A stretch of DNA of 64,000 bases from R-RK-3 sp031399085 (lineage in GTDB: Bacteria > Pseudomonadota > Alphaproteobacteria > Rhizobiales > Rhodomicrobiaceae): NCBI GenBank assembly GCA_031399085.1, contig JANNOQ010000027.1, forward strand, positions 191,653 through 255,652. Direction: 5' to 3'. Of this stretch, positions 1 to 8,782 are shown piece after piece. The translations under genes and the position numbers were made by a program. How positions within the stretch are numbered: position 1 is the first letter of the stretch; the number at the start of each line of letters is the position of its first letter. The notes beneath the pieces were generated by a model. It was not told the origin of the DNA. It made no database searches and saw only the letters and a list, made by a program, of their open reading frames with translations.

Positions 1-1087
1 CGGGGAAGCGCACCTCGACGCGCTTGGCCTTCGGGCTCGACACCACCGGGATACGGCAGGAGGCCGAACGGTTGCGTGAGGAATAGGCCCGCAGCACCGG
101 CGCCTCATAGCCCGGCACCAGACGTTTATAGGAGTTGGTGGTCGGATTGGAGAAGGCGTTGATCGACTTGGCGTGCTTCAGAATGCCTCCAATATAGAAC
201 AGGCAAGTCTCCGAAAGGTCGGCGTAGAGATTGCCGGCGAACACCGGCGTGTCGCCCTTCCAGATCGACTGATGGCAATGCATCCCCGAGCCATTATCGC
301 CGAATACCGGCTTCGGCATGAAGGTGGCCGTCTTGCCGTAATTCTGCGCGACCATGTGCACCACATATTTGTAGATCTGCATATGATCGGCCATGCGCGT
401 CATCGGGCCGAATTTGACCCCGAGCTCGTGCTGGGCGGAGGCGACTTCGTGGTGATGCTTCTCGGTTTGCACGCCCATTTCGGCCATGACCGAGAGCATT
501 TCCGAGCGGATGTCCTGCGCACTGTCGATCGGCGGGACCGGGAAATAGCCGCCCTTTGTGCGGGGGCGATGGCCCAAATTGCCCATCTCATATTCTGTGC
601 CAGTATTGGTGGGCAATTCCGATGAATCGAGCCGGAAGCCGCAATTATATGGATCGGACGAGAAGCGGACGTCGTCGAAGATGAAGAACTCGGCTTCGGG
701 TCCGAAGAATACTTTGTCGCCGATGCCGGTTTCCTTCACATAGGCTTCGGCCTTGCGGGCGATGCCGCGTGGATCGCGCTCATAGCGCTCGCCCGTGAGG
801 GGCTCCAGAATGTCGCAGAAAATCGCCATGGTGGACTGCGCGAAGAACGGATCCATATGGGCGGATTCGGTGTCGGGCATCAAAGTCATGTCCGACTCGT
901 TGATCGCCTTCCAGCCGGCGATGGACGAGCCGTCGAACATGATGCCTTCAGCGAAGGCATCCGCATCCATCAGCGCCGCTTCCATCGTGACATGCTGCAT
1001 CTTGCCGCGCGGATCGGTGAAACGCAGATCGACGAAGCGAATGTCCTGATCCTTAATCTTCTGAATAATATCGCTAGCGCTATTCAT
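1..1087 (-). CDS. glnA: Glutamine synthetase type I, partial (C-terminus beyond window start)
   Basis: ATP-dependent ligation of ammonium to glutamate in the cytoplasm, the main ammonium assimilation step. About 362 N-terminal residues are present, from ATG at 1087 (MNSASDIIQK...) until the gene runs off the window edge. GSI landmarks seen in translation are MFDGSSIAGW near residue 50, EAEFF near 130, the NGSGMHCHQS segment and the FSNPTTNSYKRLVPGYEAP segment that contributes to the active site. The adenylylation tyrosine region lies outside. It sits downstream of the P-II gene on the same strand (141 bp gap), the usual glnB-glnA order in rhizobia, and probably shares the sigma-54 promoter upstream of glnB. 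I saw no clear second promoter in the gap. Confidence 0.97.
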   Translation of the reverse strand, partial: MNSASDIIQKIKDQDIRFVDLRFTDPRGKMQHVTMEAALMDADAFAEGIMFDGSSIAGWKAINESDMTLMPDTESAHMDPFFAQSTMAIFCDILEPLTGERYERDPRGIARKAEAYVKETGIGDKVFFGPEAEFFIFDDVRFSSDPYNCGFRLDSSELPTNTGTEYEMGNLGHRPRTKGGYFPVPPIDSAQDIRSEMLSVMAEMGVQTEKHHHEVASAQHELGVKFGPMTRMADHMQIYKYVVHMVAQNYGKTATFMPKPVFGDNGSGMHCHQSIWKGDTPVFAGNLYADLSETCLFYIGGILKHAKSINAFSNPTTNSYKRLVPGYEAPVLRAYSSRNRSASCRIPVVSSPKAKRVEVRFP

Positions 1088-1227
1088 TATGCTCCCTCGT
1101 GCTCAGATTACTTAGAAGTGGTGAGAGTTACCTGGGTCATCCGGTGCGCTGACACAGCTGGCGCGAACACTTCTTCGTTCCAATGGTGTCGTAGCGATTT
1201 GATGTGAGCGGATGGCTTGTGATGCGG

Positions 1228-1566
1228 TTAGATGGCGTCCACGCCCGTCTCGCCGGTACGGATTCGGATCGCGTCTTCGATGGTGTAAACAAAGATCTTG
1301 CCGTCGCCGATGCGGCCGGTTTTGGCCGCGTTTTGAATAGTTTCGATCGCCTTTTCGACCATGTCGTCGGCAAGAACAATCTCGATTTTCACCTTTGGCA
1401 GGAAATCGACAACATATTCGGCGCCGCGATAAAGCTCGGTGTGGCCTTTCTGGCGTCCGAAACCTTTCGCCTCCGTCACCGTTATGCCCTGCAAACCGAT
1501 CTCCTGCAGGGCTTCCTTCACCTCATCAAGCTTGAAGGGCTTGATAATGGCTTCCACTTTTTTCAT
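1228..1566 (-). CDS. glnB: Nitrogen regulatory protein P-II
   Basis: Trimeric signal protein that reads 2-oxoglutarate, ATP/ADP and glutamine (through uridylylation) and controls adenylylation of glutamine synthetase, NtrB and often AmtB. The 112-residue protein matches the family length and has the T-loop with the uridylylated Tyr51 (RGAEY), preceded by KGFGRQKGHTELY, plus the C-terminal signature KTGRIGDGKIFV. The first gene of a likely glnB-glnA operon, it lies behind a good sigma-54 promoter, which fits NtrC control. The close match to GlnB, and linkage to glnA instead of amtB, favours glnB over glnK. Confidence 0.96.
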   Translation of the reverse strand: MKKVEAIIKPFKLDEVKEALQEIGLQGITVTEAKGFGRQKGHTELYRGAEYVVDFLPKVKIEIVLADDMVEKAIETIQNAAKTGRIGDGKIFVYTIEDAIRIRTGETGVDAI

Positions 1567-1618
1567 GTCAGCGTGTCCTCCCGCGTGAATAGGGATTCAT
1601 CGGCGTTGACTGCGTAGT

Positions 1619-1634
1619 AGCATGGTTTATGCCA
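1619..1634 (-). promoter_or_regulatory. Sigma-54 (RpoN) -24/-12 promoter of glnB-glnA
   Basis: On the minus strand the bases read TGGCATAAACCATGCT. The GG and GC are exactly 10 bp apart, and only one base departs from the TGGCAY-N5-TTGCW consensus. It ends 53 bp before the glnB start, leaving room for a short leader. I saw no convincing NtrC palindrome upstream, so control by NtrC is inferred from the family, not seen. Confidence 0.75.
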
Positions 1635-1924
1635 ATCATTAGAGCCGCGCCTAAATGCCGGATTTCTGGGTTTGAAATCGACAGTGCGGCCCGTATTGTG
1701 CAAGGCGGAGGCAAAAAAATGCTTAAATTTAAGGCAAAACGCTAAAATTTATGCACCTAGCTCGCGTGTGCGCTTGGTCACGGTTCCCGTCATAGTCGCC
1801 GCAACTCAACACATAAGCGGAAACGCATTTCTCCCAAGCATTTTCTACACCTCGCCATAAATTTACGCTAGATTGCGCTGCATATCTCACCTTGTGGCGG
1901 CCTTTAGCATTCGGTAGGCATCCT

Positions 1925-3415
1925 TTGCTCGAACTTCTTACCGCGGACGAGATGCGCCGCGCTGAACAGATTACGATGGGCAGCGGCACGCCGAGCCTCA
2001 CCCTGATGGAAAATGCCGGCCGCGGCGTGACCGAGGAAGTCGTCCGGCGATTTGCGCGCGGCAGCAAGGTTCACGTGCTGTGCGGCCCCGGCAATAATGG
2101 CGGCGACGGCTTCGTGTGTGCCCGGAACTTGCGCGAGCGCGGCTATCAGGTGCGCGTGGCGCTGCTCTGCAAGCCCGAAGAACTGCTGCCGGACCCAAAG
2201 GAGATGGCGCGCCGCTGGGACGAGTCGATCGAGCCGCTGACCGCGCGTTCGCTGGAAGGCGCCGAGGTGGTTGTGGACGCGCTTTGGGGATCGGGCCTGA
2301 AAGGTCTGGTGAATGGGGTGGTCGGCGAGCTCATTGACCAGGCAACGGAGCGCGAGCTGCCGGTCGTCGCGATCGACGTGCCGACGGGCATCGACCTTAC
2401 CTATGGCAACGTTCAAGGCGTCGCCTTCAAGGCTGTGTCGACCGTGACCTTCTTCCGCCGCAAGACTGGGCATGTGCTATTGCCGGGCAAGCGCTATTGC
2501 GGCGACGTGCGAGCTGTCGATATCGGCATTCCGGCGACGGTGCTCGCCGAAATCGTGCCGCAGACCTTCCTCAACGAGCCCGATTTCTGGCTCCGCTACT
2601 TCCCGCGCATGAAGGCCGATGGGCACAAATATGATCGCGGTCATGCGGTGGTCGTGTCGGGGCCGATGGAGAGCACCGGCGCCGCCCGGCTGGCGGCGCG
2701 CGCTTCGCTGCGGGTTGGCGCGGGCGTGGTTTCGGTCGCCACCTCCAAGGCCGCCTTCTATATCAACGCCGCGCAACTTACCTCGATCATGGTGGCCGCC
2801 TATGAAGGACCGGCCGGTCTTGCTGAGATGCTCACCGATCCGCGCCGAAATGCCGTCCTGATCGGCCCGGGCGCTGGGGCGACGGCGGAAACGCGGGAAA
2901 ATGTTGCGGCCGTACTTGCGAGCGAGGCGACCGTTGTTGTCGACGCCGAAGGCCTCACCGCCTTCGAGGGCAATCCGCAGGAGCTATTCGCGCTCATCCA
3001 GCAGCGTACCGCGCCGACCATCCTGACCCCCCATAAAGGCGAGTTCGACCGGATTTTCCCCGAACTCGGTAACGCGGAATCGAAATTGGAACAGGCCAAG
3101 CGGGCAGCGGAAATTTCCGGTGCCGTGGTCGTGTTTAAAGGGCCCGACACCGTCGTGTCAGCGCCGGACGGTCTGTCCGCGATCACGGAAAACTCGCCAG
3201 CGTGGCTGGCCACCGCGGGAACTGGCGACGTTTTGGCCGGCTTGATCGTCGGGCTTTGCGCGCAGGGCATGTCGCCGCTCGACGCCGCCGTGGCGGGCGT
3301 CTATATCCATGCCGAGCTTGCCCGCACTTTCGGACCCGGCCTGATCGCCGAGGATATGTCCGAGATGCTGCCGGCGCTGCTGCAGCGGCTGAACAAGCTG
3401 GTGAAGCTGTTCTAA
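1925..3415 (+). CDS. nnr: Bifunctional NAD(P)H-hydrate epimerase / ADP-dependent dehydratase
   Basis: Repairs damaged NADHX/NADPHX: the N-terminal YjeF_N (epimerase) domain interconverts R and S forms, and the C-terminal carbohydrate-kinase-like domain dehydrates the S form using ADP. The N-domain shows GPGNNGGDG near residue 50; the C-domain shows HKGEFDR and the nucleotide-binding TAGTGDVLAG near residue 430. About 496 residues, normal for the fusion. The chosen start is TTG at 1925 (MLELLTADEM), preceded by GGTAGG; it matches the family N-terminus better than the in-frame TTG at 1892, which has no Shine-Dalgarno. Divergent from glnB, a common arrangement in this order. Confidence 0.93.
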   Translation: MLELLTADEMRRAEQITMGSGTPSLTLMENAGRGVTEEVVRRFARGSKVHVLCGPGNNGGDGFVCARNLRERGYQVRVALLCKPEELLPDPKEMARRWDESIEPLTARSLEGAEVVVDALWGSGLKGLVNGVVGELIDQATERELPVVAIDVPTGIDLTYGNVQGVAFKAVSTVTFFRRKTGHVLLPGKRYCGDVRAVDIGIPATVLAEIVPQTFLNEPDFWLRYFPRMKADGHKYDRGHAVVVSGPMESTGAARLAARASLRVGAGVVSVATSKAAFYINAAQLTSIMVAAYEGPAGLAEMLTDPRRNAVLIGPGAGATAETRENVAAVLASEATVVVDAEGLTAFEGNPQELFALIQQRTAPTILTPHKGEFDRIFPELGNAESKLEQAKRAAEISGAVVVFKGPDTVVSAPDGLSAITENSPAWLATAGTGDVLAGLIVGLCAQGMSPLDAAVAGVYIHAELARTFGPGLIAEDMSEMLPALLQRLNKLVKLF

Positions 3416-3450
3416 CGCAAGATCATTCCACTCGGAGGGTAATCATGCGT

Positions 3451-3473
3451 CGCCCCGGACTTGATCCGGGGCG
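3451..3473. repeat. Intergenic palindrome, 9-bp arms
   Basis: Arms cgccccgga / tccggggcg are separated by 5 bases. It resembles the CCGGG-type palindromes scattered between genes of Hyphomicrobiales; relatives in this window are at 3517-3548, 29508-29537 and 59611-59632. Confidence 0.6.
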
Positions 3474-3516
3474 CAATGACATCACCGCTGTGCATTCGAT
3501 CATCGATCCGCCAATG

Positions 3517-3548
3517 GCCCCGGATCTCCACTTCGCTTCGTCCGGGGC
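3517..3548. repeat. Intergenic palindrome, 8-bp arms
   Basis: Arms gccccgga / tccggggc flank a 16-base loop containing cttcgcttcg. The right flank reads gcgac, as in the copies at 29508 and 59611, which points to one repeat family. Confidence 0.55.
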
Positions 3549-3629
3549 GACGCCGGTTTCCATCTCAATTAATGCAGCCAGAGTCAGGCAATCGACGACC
3601 GCAAATCCATTAGAGCATTCGCGGAACCT

Positions 3630-3660
3630 CCTCACCTTATCCCAGTGCGAGAAGGTGAGG
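3630..3660. repeat. Intergenic inverted repeat, 9-bp arms
   Basis: Arms cctcacctt / aaggtgagg around a 13-base loop. It differs in sequence from the CCGGG palindromes next to it. It could fold as a transcript-end hairpin, but no U-run follows. Confidence 0.5.
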
Positions 3661-3752
3661 TGTTGGGAGCATCGTGCGCGAACTCGCAGCGCAATTGTCG
3701 CGGCGAGAGCATCGAACAGCCGCACGCTATCCAGGCAAAACGCTCGCGCCGC

Positions 3753-5699
3753 CTATTTTTGCTGATCCCCGCCATTCCGTTTGGCCGATGCTACCTCTGG
3801 AGAGGATGCCCTCAAGCGCTGTTTCAGCGTCAGAATGCGGTCGTAAGATGCCTGCAAGCGGTCTCTGCTGAGCGTCCCGGTCGCGACGGCTTGCTCTATG
3901 ATCGCGGCAATCCGGTCCGGCAGATCGGGCGTGGCGGCTTTGTGATTGCCAATAAGCAGAATATCGTTGCCAGCCTTAATGGCGCGCATGATTCGTTCTT
4001 CCTGCGTAAAGCGCATGGAGAGATCGCCCATTTCCAAATCATCACTCACCACGACGCCTCGGAAGCCGATATCGCCGCGCAGCCGCGCAATCGCCGTTTC
4101 GGAAAGCGATGCGGGCAGGCCCGGCTCGTCGGAAAAACGGGAATAGGCGAGATGCCCGACCATCACCAAGTCGGCATCGCCGCTACTCGCGAGTTCGCGG
4201 TATGGCTCCAGTCCCGCGCTCTCCCATTTGTTCTCGGCATATGTCATTGCATCGTTGGTTTCGCGCTTGGTCCTGCCATAGCCGGGGAAATTTTTCAGAA
4301 CCGTAAGCAATCCTTCGTCGGCATGCGCGAGCCGAAAGGCTTTCGCGAAAGCCGCCACGTGCTTGGGCTGCGATCCATAACTGCTTTGGTTTCCCGCAGC
4401 GGCTGGGTTTTCCGCACTTCGGTCGAGGTCGACAACTGGACCTAAATTAAGGTTGAAACCATAAGAGGCGATCTCCGTCGCCATGTTTTTGTAGATGCCA
4501 TAAGCATGGAATGGATCATTGCTCTTGCCCAGCACGCTCGCGGGCGGATAGCTAAGGAAGCCCTTGTCCGGCGATAAACTCTCCGAGCTGCCGCCGCTCT
4601 GCTCGATCGCAAAAAAAACTGGGATCGCTGTCTTGGTCCGCCGGAAAGCAGCCATGAGTTTGGTCAGCTGCGCGGGAGATTGGATGTTCCGGCCGGTAAG
4701 CAGAACGCCGCCGATCTTGCCGGCCTCGATCTGCGCTGCGATTTGCTTGGGCCAGGCTTCATCCGGCGCAGTCCCGTCGAAGCCGACAATCAGCATCTGG
4801 CCGGCGATCTTGGCAATCGGGTCGGCCGATTCAACCTCAGGCGCGGTCTGCGCGGGGCTGGTGACGCGGATTGCAGCCTGCTTCAATCGCGCGGCCCGGG
4901 GCGCGGTCTGAACTGGACTTATGACGCCGGGCGATGTCTGCGCCGGGCTTCCAACGCTTGGCCCGGTCGGCTCACGGCTATTGATGTTGGGCGGGACCTC
5001 AGCCGCGCTCGCAATGCTTGGCGTGGTCTGCTCCGGGCTGGTAAGGCTGGTGGGCCCGGCCTCGGCCGGGATCGCGAGGTTGGGCGTGACCTCGGATGCG
5101 CTCGCAACGCTTGGCGCGGTCTGTTCCGGGCTTGTGAGGTTGGGGGCGGCCTCAGCTGGACTTGCAATGTTCGGCTCTAGCCGCTCCGGAGTGGTGATGC
5201 TGGGTGCGACCTCGGCCGGGCTTGCAACGCTCGGCGCTGTCCGCTCGGGGCTTGTGAGGCTGGGCAGCGGCTCTTGGCGGGTGGCCGCAATCTCAGGCCG
5301 CTGCGCACGCTCGGGTATGGGCGGCACGCGCTCTGAAGTCTCTCGCCGTCTTTTACGGCGCTGTTCGCGTCCGTCGGTGGCGCCATCCTGGCTCGAGATT
5401 GGATTCGCGCCCGTCGTCAGCGGCGCGCCCGCCGCTGGCTGATTTTGACCGCCTGACGGCAATGCCGTCTGTCCTGCGGATGGCGAGGCGGGGGGTTCCC
5501 GTCGCGCTTCACGGCGCGCAGCCCCGGTATTGCCCGTCGCGGGCGGCGGTGCGGGCGCCTCTTGCACGGCCGAGACGCCTGGCCATCGCAGATCTTCGCC
5601 GACTTCGGAATATGACGACTGCGCTGACGCTCCCCCAGGTGCGAAGGCGGCAACCGCGAGGATGGCTATGGCAGATAGTGTCCGTCTCACTACGTCCAC
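3753..5699 (-). CDS. Secreted glycoside hydrolase family 3 (NagZ-like) protein with repeat stalk, active site degenerate
   Basis: A signal peptide (residues 1-27, ending ASAQ) is followed by a Pro/Ser/Glu-rich low-complexity part, 14 tandem decapeptides (about 149-290) and a GH3 N-terminal-type domain (about 293-630) of the beta-N-acetylhexosaminidase NagZ kind. The nucleophile Asp is retained in VVSDDLEMGDL (about residue 553). Other family residues are changed: the usual KHFPGHG is KNFPGYG (469-475), the DSH acid/base loop is TND, and DQEGG is EQSGG (366-370). The domain may therefore bind muropeptides without hydrolysing them, or act on another sugar. Start GTG 5699 is chosen because it gives a clean signal peptide; the frame stays open to 5825. 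Divergent from the TPR gene. Confidence 0.8.
   Translation of the reverse strand: MDVVRRTLSAIAILAVAAFAPGGASAQSSYSEVGEDLRWPGVSAVQEAPAPPPATGNTGAARREARREPPASPSAGQTALPSGGQNQPAAGAPLTTGANPISSQDGATDGREQRRKRRRETSERVPPIPERAQRPEIAATRQEPLPSLTSPERTAPSVASPAEVAPSITTPERLEPNIASPAEAAPNLTSPEQTAPSVASASEVTPNLAIPAEAGPTSLTSPEQTTPSIASAAEVPPNINSREPTGPSVGSPAQTSPGVISPVQTAPRAARLKQAAIRVTSPAQTAPEVESADPIAKIAGQMLIVGFDGTAPDEAWPKQIAAQIEAGKIGGVLLTGRNIQSPAQLTKLMAAFRRTKTAIPVFFAIEQSGGSSESLSPDKGFLSYPPASVLGKSNDPFHAYGIYKNMATEIASYGFNLNLGPVVDLDRSAENPAAAGNQSSYGSQPKHVAAFAKAFRLAHADEGLLTVLKNFPGYGRTKRETNDAMTYAENKWESAGLEPYRELASSGDADLVMVGHLAYSRFSDEPGLPASLSETAIARLRGDIGFRGVVVSDDLEMGDLSMRFTQEERIMRAIKAGNDILLIGNHKAATPDLPDRIAAIIEQAVATGTLSRDRLQASYDRILTLKQRLRASSPEVASAKRNGGDQQK
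4830..5255 (-). repeat. Tandem 30-bp coding repeat (14 decapeptide units)
   Basis: Within the GH3-like gene, the translated period is 10 residues, with units such as TSPEQTAPSV alternating with ASPAEVAPSI. This gives a higher-order 60-bp unit. Copies drift towards the C-terminal end, and one unit (AIPAEAGPTSL) carries an extra residue. Proline every few residues suggests an extended stalk. Confidence 0.85.
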
Positions 5700-5881
5700 C
5701 CCCAACCTGGCCCTACGGCCAAAGCTCCAAATCAGCGTCGTCCAGTGCGCCGGGCTATTTGACCATGCCCTCTTCTTGACGCAGCATTCCCCAATCATGC
5801 GTGGCAAATTATATAGCCCTGGCACGAATTTTTAGCATTATAGACGATAGGCTCGTGCCGCGCATGTAAGGATTTTTGACG

Positions 5882-7528
5882 ATGCCGCTCCGCATCATGA
5901 TGGCCCTATTGATGGTTGCGATGACGCAACCCTCGCTCGGGGCGACGGATAACGCCCTGCTGCGCATGCAGGAAGGCGCGGCCGCCTTGCTGCGGGGCAA
6001 TTTCGAGCAGGCAATCACCGCCTATGAACAAGCGCTCAAAGAGCCAGACCTGGCGGTCGCGCGCCTTGCCAGCATACATAACGATCGGGGCGTGGCCTAT
6101 TGGCGGCTTGGCCGCAGCGATGAGGCGCTAAAGGATTTCAACCGCTCTGTCGAACTCTATAACGGCTCGGCGGCGACCTATAATAATCGCGCCAATGTCT
6201 TTAACGATCTGGGGCGCTACGCCGAAGCGGTCGCGGATCTCGACCGGGCCATCGCGCTCGCCCCCGCCTATGGCGCGGCCTACAACAATCGCGGCAACGC
6301 CCGATTCCAGCTCGGCCGGCCCGAGGAGGCGCTTGCCGACTACCGCCGCGCCATCGAGCTGATGCCGACCAACGCCGTGCCGTATAATGGCCGCGCCCAG
6401 GTCCAGGAGCTGCTGGGCCGCCCCTTCACGGGGCTTCGCTACATCACCCGGGCGATTTCGCTGAACGGCAAATATACGGCCGCCTATCGCAACCGCGCGC
6501 TGATCCTGCAGCATCTGGACCGCGACGACGATGCGCTGGCCGATTACGAGCGGCTGCTGACCTTGGCGCCGCTGGACCCCGAGCTTTATGTCGGGCGCGG
6601 CCAGGTTTACCTGCAACAGAAAAAGCACCAGCCCGCGATCAAGGATTTCGCTAAGGCGATTGAACTGGATGCGCAAAACGCGCAAGCGCATATCGGCCGC
6701 GCCGCCGCCCATATCGAGCGCAAGCAGTATAATGACGCTCTAGGCGATCTCGACCAGGCCATCGCGGTGGACCCTAAGCTTGCCGACGCCTTTTACCGGC
6801 GGGGCGAAGCGTATTTCCGTCTCGGTGATGCCGAGCGCGCCGTAGCGGATTTGGCCAAGGCGCTTGAATTGCTTCCCACCTACGCGGAGGTCTATAAACT
6901 GCGCGCCGAGATGGCCGAATCAAAGGGCGACGTCGATGCCGCGCTTGCTGCCTACCGTCAGGCTGTCCAGTTCGACCCTTTCATCGAAGGCGTTGCCGAG
7001 AAGCTGAAGAAGCTGACCGGCGCGGAGGAAAAATTCTATAAGCCGCTGGGCGAGACGGTGAAGGGGTGGGAGGTTCTCAGCCCGTCGAAAGGGCGCTTCG
7101 TGGCCGTGAACCCGCTCTATCCGCAGCTCAAAGTGCTTTTGGAGATGCATGGCGGCGGCGAGCCGCAAATTCTCGACTGGACTGTGCTCGCCGATAGTCT
7201 GCGCGGCTTCGGGCTTTTGCGTTATGCGGCGGGCGCGCTGCCTTCGGGCGGCACTGAGACCGGCCGCTTCGAATTCGTCGGCATCGTCGATTTGCGCAAG
7301 AACATCGTCGTCTCGATCGAGCCGCATGTGGCTGGCGACGGCAAGGCGAAATGGGATTGGTCACCGACCGGCGTCGTCGTCACCGACGCGGAAGGCGTCA
7401 TCAGCGCGCATGAATTGCGGCCCCCCCCGCCGCCAAAGCCAGTGGTTGCGCAGGAGCGCCCCTGGTATGAAGAAAGCCGAGGCGGAGGCGGCAGGCAGCG
7501 CGGCTTGTTCGAGTGGCTGTTCAGATAG
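5882..7528 (+). CDS. Periplasmic tetratricopeptide-repeat protein
   Basis: After a likely signal peptide (MPLRIMMALLMVAM...SLGA) come about nine or ten TPR units (residues about 27-345), recognisable by repeated NNRGNARFQLGRPEEALADY-type helices. A roughly 180-residue C-terminal domain I do not recognise follows (WEVLSPSKGRFV...IVVSIEPH), with a poly-Pro stretch encoded by a run of eight C near 7431 and a Gly/Arg-rich tail. TPR proteins act as scaffolds; the partner is unknown. Start ATG 5882 has AAGGA about 10 bases upstream; an in-frame TTG lies at 5876. The esterase gene begins 7 bp after its stop, so the two are probably cotranscribed. Confidence 0.85.
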   Translation: MPLRIMMALLMVAMTQPSLGATDNALLRMQEGAAALLRGNFEQAITAYEQALKEPDLAVARLASIHNDRGVAYWRLGRSDEALKDFNRSVELYNGSAATYNNRANVFNDLGRYAEAVADLDRAIALAPAYGAAYNNRGNARFQLGRPEEALADYRRAIELMPTNAVPYNGRAQVQELLGRPFTGLRYITRAISLNGKYTAAYRNRALILQHLDRDDDALADYERLLTLAPLDPELYVGRGQVYLQQKKHQPAIKDFAKAIELDAQNAQAHIGRAAAHIERKQYNDALGDLDQAIAVDPKLADAFYRRGEAYFRLGDAERAVADLAKALELLPTYAEVYKLRAEMAESKGDVDAALAAYRQAVQFDPFIEGVAEKLKKLTGAEEKFYKPLGETVKGWEVLSPSKGRFVAVNPLYPQLKVLLEMHGGGEPQILDWTVLADSLRGFGLLRYAAGALPSGGTETGRFEFVGIVDLRKNIVVSIEPHVAGDGKAKWDWSPTGVVVTDAEGVISAHELRPPPPPKPVVAQERPWYEESRGGGGRQRGLFEWLFR

Positions 7529-7535
7529 AGGACGC

Positions 7536-8600
7536 ATGCCGAGGGTCTTTCAGCGCGGCGCTTGCCGTGTGATTTTTGTCCTCTCCTTGCTGTTCGTCAG
7601 GCCGGCCATCGCCGAGCCGTTGCCCGCGCTCGGCGCCGATCTGATGCGAACGACCGTGTCCGGCCTTTCCTCCGGCGCCTACATGGCCGGGCAGTTTCAA
7701 GTGGCCTATTCGCAGATCGTGATCGGCGCGGCGCTGGTCGCGGGCGGCCCCTATGCCTGCGCGCATACGCCAGGGGGCGAATTGAACCCGTTTTGGCCCG
7801 TGGTCTTGCCCTGGAATGTCGCCAGGGCGCAGAGCCGATGCATGGAGGACGGCTGGTTTTTCTCCAGCGTCCCCAATCCCGACGGACTGCTCGAACGCGC
7901 CAAACAGCTCGCCAGGGAGGGCCGGATCGACCCGTTGAGCGAATTGGCGCAGGACAAGCTCTATCTCTTCTCCAGCCGCAAAGACGATACAGTCGAGCGT
8001 GGGGTCGTTGAGGGGGCGGCGGCGTTTTACCGGAAGGCCGGCATTCAGGAGTCGAACATAGATTTCATCACCCACGAGACCGCCGCGCACGCCTTTTTGA
8101 CCGAAACGCAGGGCTTGGTCTGCGGGACCGAGGGCGAACCTTTTGTAAACGACTGCGATTACGACCAAGCCGGCGCTATCCTGCAACGGCTTTACGGACC
8201 GCTTCGCCCGGCTGGCGAAGCGGTCGAGGCGCATTTTATCAGTTTCGACCAGGCGCCCTTCCTTGCCACCCTTCCCCCGGCCGATTTCGATAGCGCCGGG
8301 CTGGTCTACATTCCCGCCTCCTGCAGAGCGCAGGCGAATTGCCCGGTCCATATCGCCTATCACGGCTGCAGACAGGGGTTTGCCGCCGTCGGCGACCGCT
8401 TCGTCAAAGGCTCAGGCTATGCGCGCTGGGCCGAGACCAACCGCATCGTGCTCTTGTTCCCGCAGGTGAAAAGCGGCCCGTCCAACCCTAAGGGCTGCTG
8501 GGATTGGTGGGGCTATACGGGCCGTGAATTCCTGGAGCGCCAAGCGCCGCAATTGCGGGCTGTCAGGCGGATGCTGGAGCGTCTGTCGGAGCGGCCTTAA
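7536..8600 (+). CDS. Secreted PHA-depolymerase-like esterase (type 2 catalytic domain)
   Basis: 354 residues with a signal peptide (about 1-26, ...FVRPAIAEP). A lipase box G-L-S-S-G lies very near the N-terminus (nucleophile about Ser45, VSGLSSGAYMA), followed by the oxyanion-type segment HIAYHGCRQG and a Trp-rich C-terminus (GCWDWWGYTG). This layout is that of extracellular short-chain-length polyhydroxyalkanoate depolymerases of catalytic type 2, which hydrolyse poly(3-hydroxybutyrate). No separate substrate-binding domain is present, so it may act on oligomers or other esters. It follows the TPR gene by 7 bp with GAGGAC before ATG 7536. Confidence 0.82.
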   Translation: MPRVFQRGACRVIFVLSLLFVRPAIAEPLPALGADLMRTTVSGLSSGAYMAGQFQVAYSQIVIGAALVAGGPYACAHTPGGELNPFWPVVLPWNVARAQSRCMEDGWFFSSVPNPDGLLERAKQLAREGRIDPLSELAQDKLYLFSSRKDDTVERGVVEGAAAFYRKAGIQESNIDFITHETAAHAFLTETQGLVCGTEGEPFVNDCDYDQAGAILQRLYGPLRPAGEAVEAHFISFDQAPFLATLPPADFDSAGLVYIPASCRAQANCPVHIAYHGCRQGFAAVGDRFVKGSGYARWAETNRIVLLFPQVKSGPSNPKGCWDWWGYTGREFLERQAPQLRAVRRMLERLSERP

Positions 8601-8782
8601 GCGGCGGCGATGCACCCGCGCCAATGGCTCATCCGGCTCGCAAGTATGGGGCTTGCACGCGCGCCCCGACATCCGTTACAACAAAGTGTTTTCGGTCGGT
8701 CTTTCTGGTGGCGGCAGTGACCAACGATCAAAGCAGGCAATTTCAAGCCGAGCCGGGCGCATTGTCAGCCCGCTCCCGCCGC
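8601..8782. other. Leader region upstream of leuA, no larger gene
   Basis: The 345 bp between the esterase and leuA (8601-8945) hold no larger gene. The noteworthy content is the short Leu-rich reading frame and hairpin at 8783-8871, listed separately. A promoter must lie in this part, but I could not pick out a convincing -35/-10 pair. Confidence 0.45.

Larger units (their letters stand above)
3416..3752. other. Gene-free gap rich in palindromes
   Basis: The 337 bp between convergent nnr and the GH3-like gene hold no credible coding region. They carry three inverted repeats, listed separately, that look like mobile-type intergenic palindromes and could end transcription from either side. 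No clear T-tract follows any of them. Confidence 0.6.

Noticed and set aside
1088..1227. Possible second promoter or NtrC site between glnB and glnA
   Set aside because: A partial tgcgctg...ggcgcg symmetry is present, but it matches neither NtrC nor sigma-54 consensus.
3423..3725. Frames of about 100 codons in the 3416-3752 gap
   Set aside because: They run through palindromic repeats, have no ribosome site and do not resemble protein.
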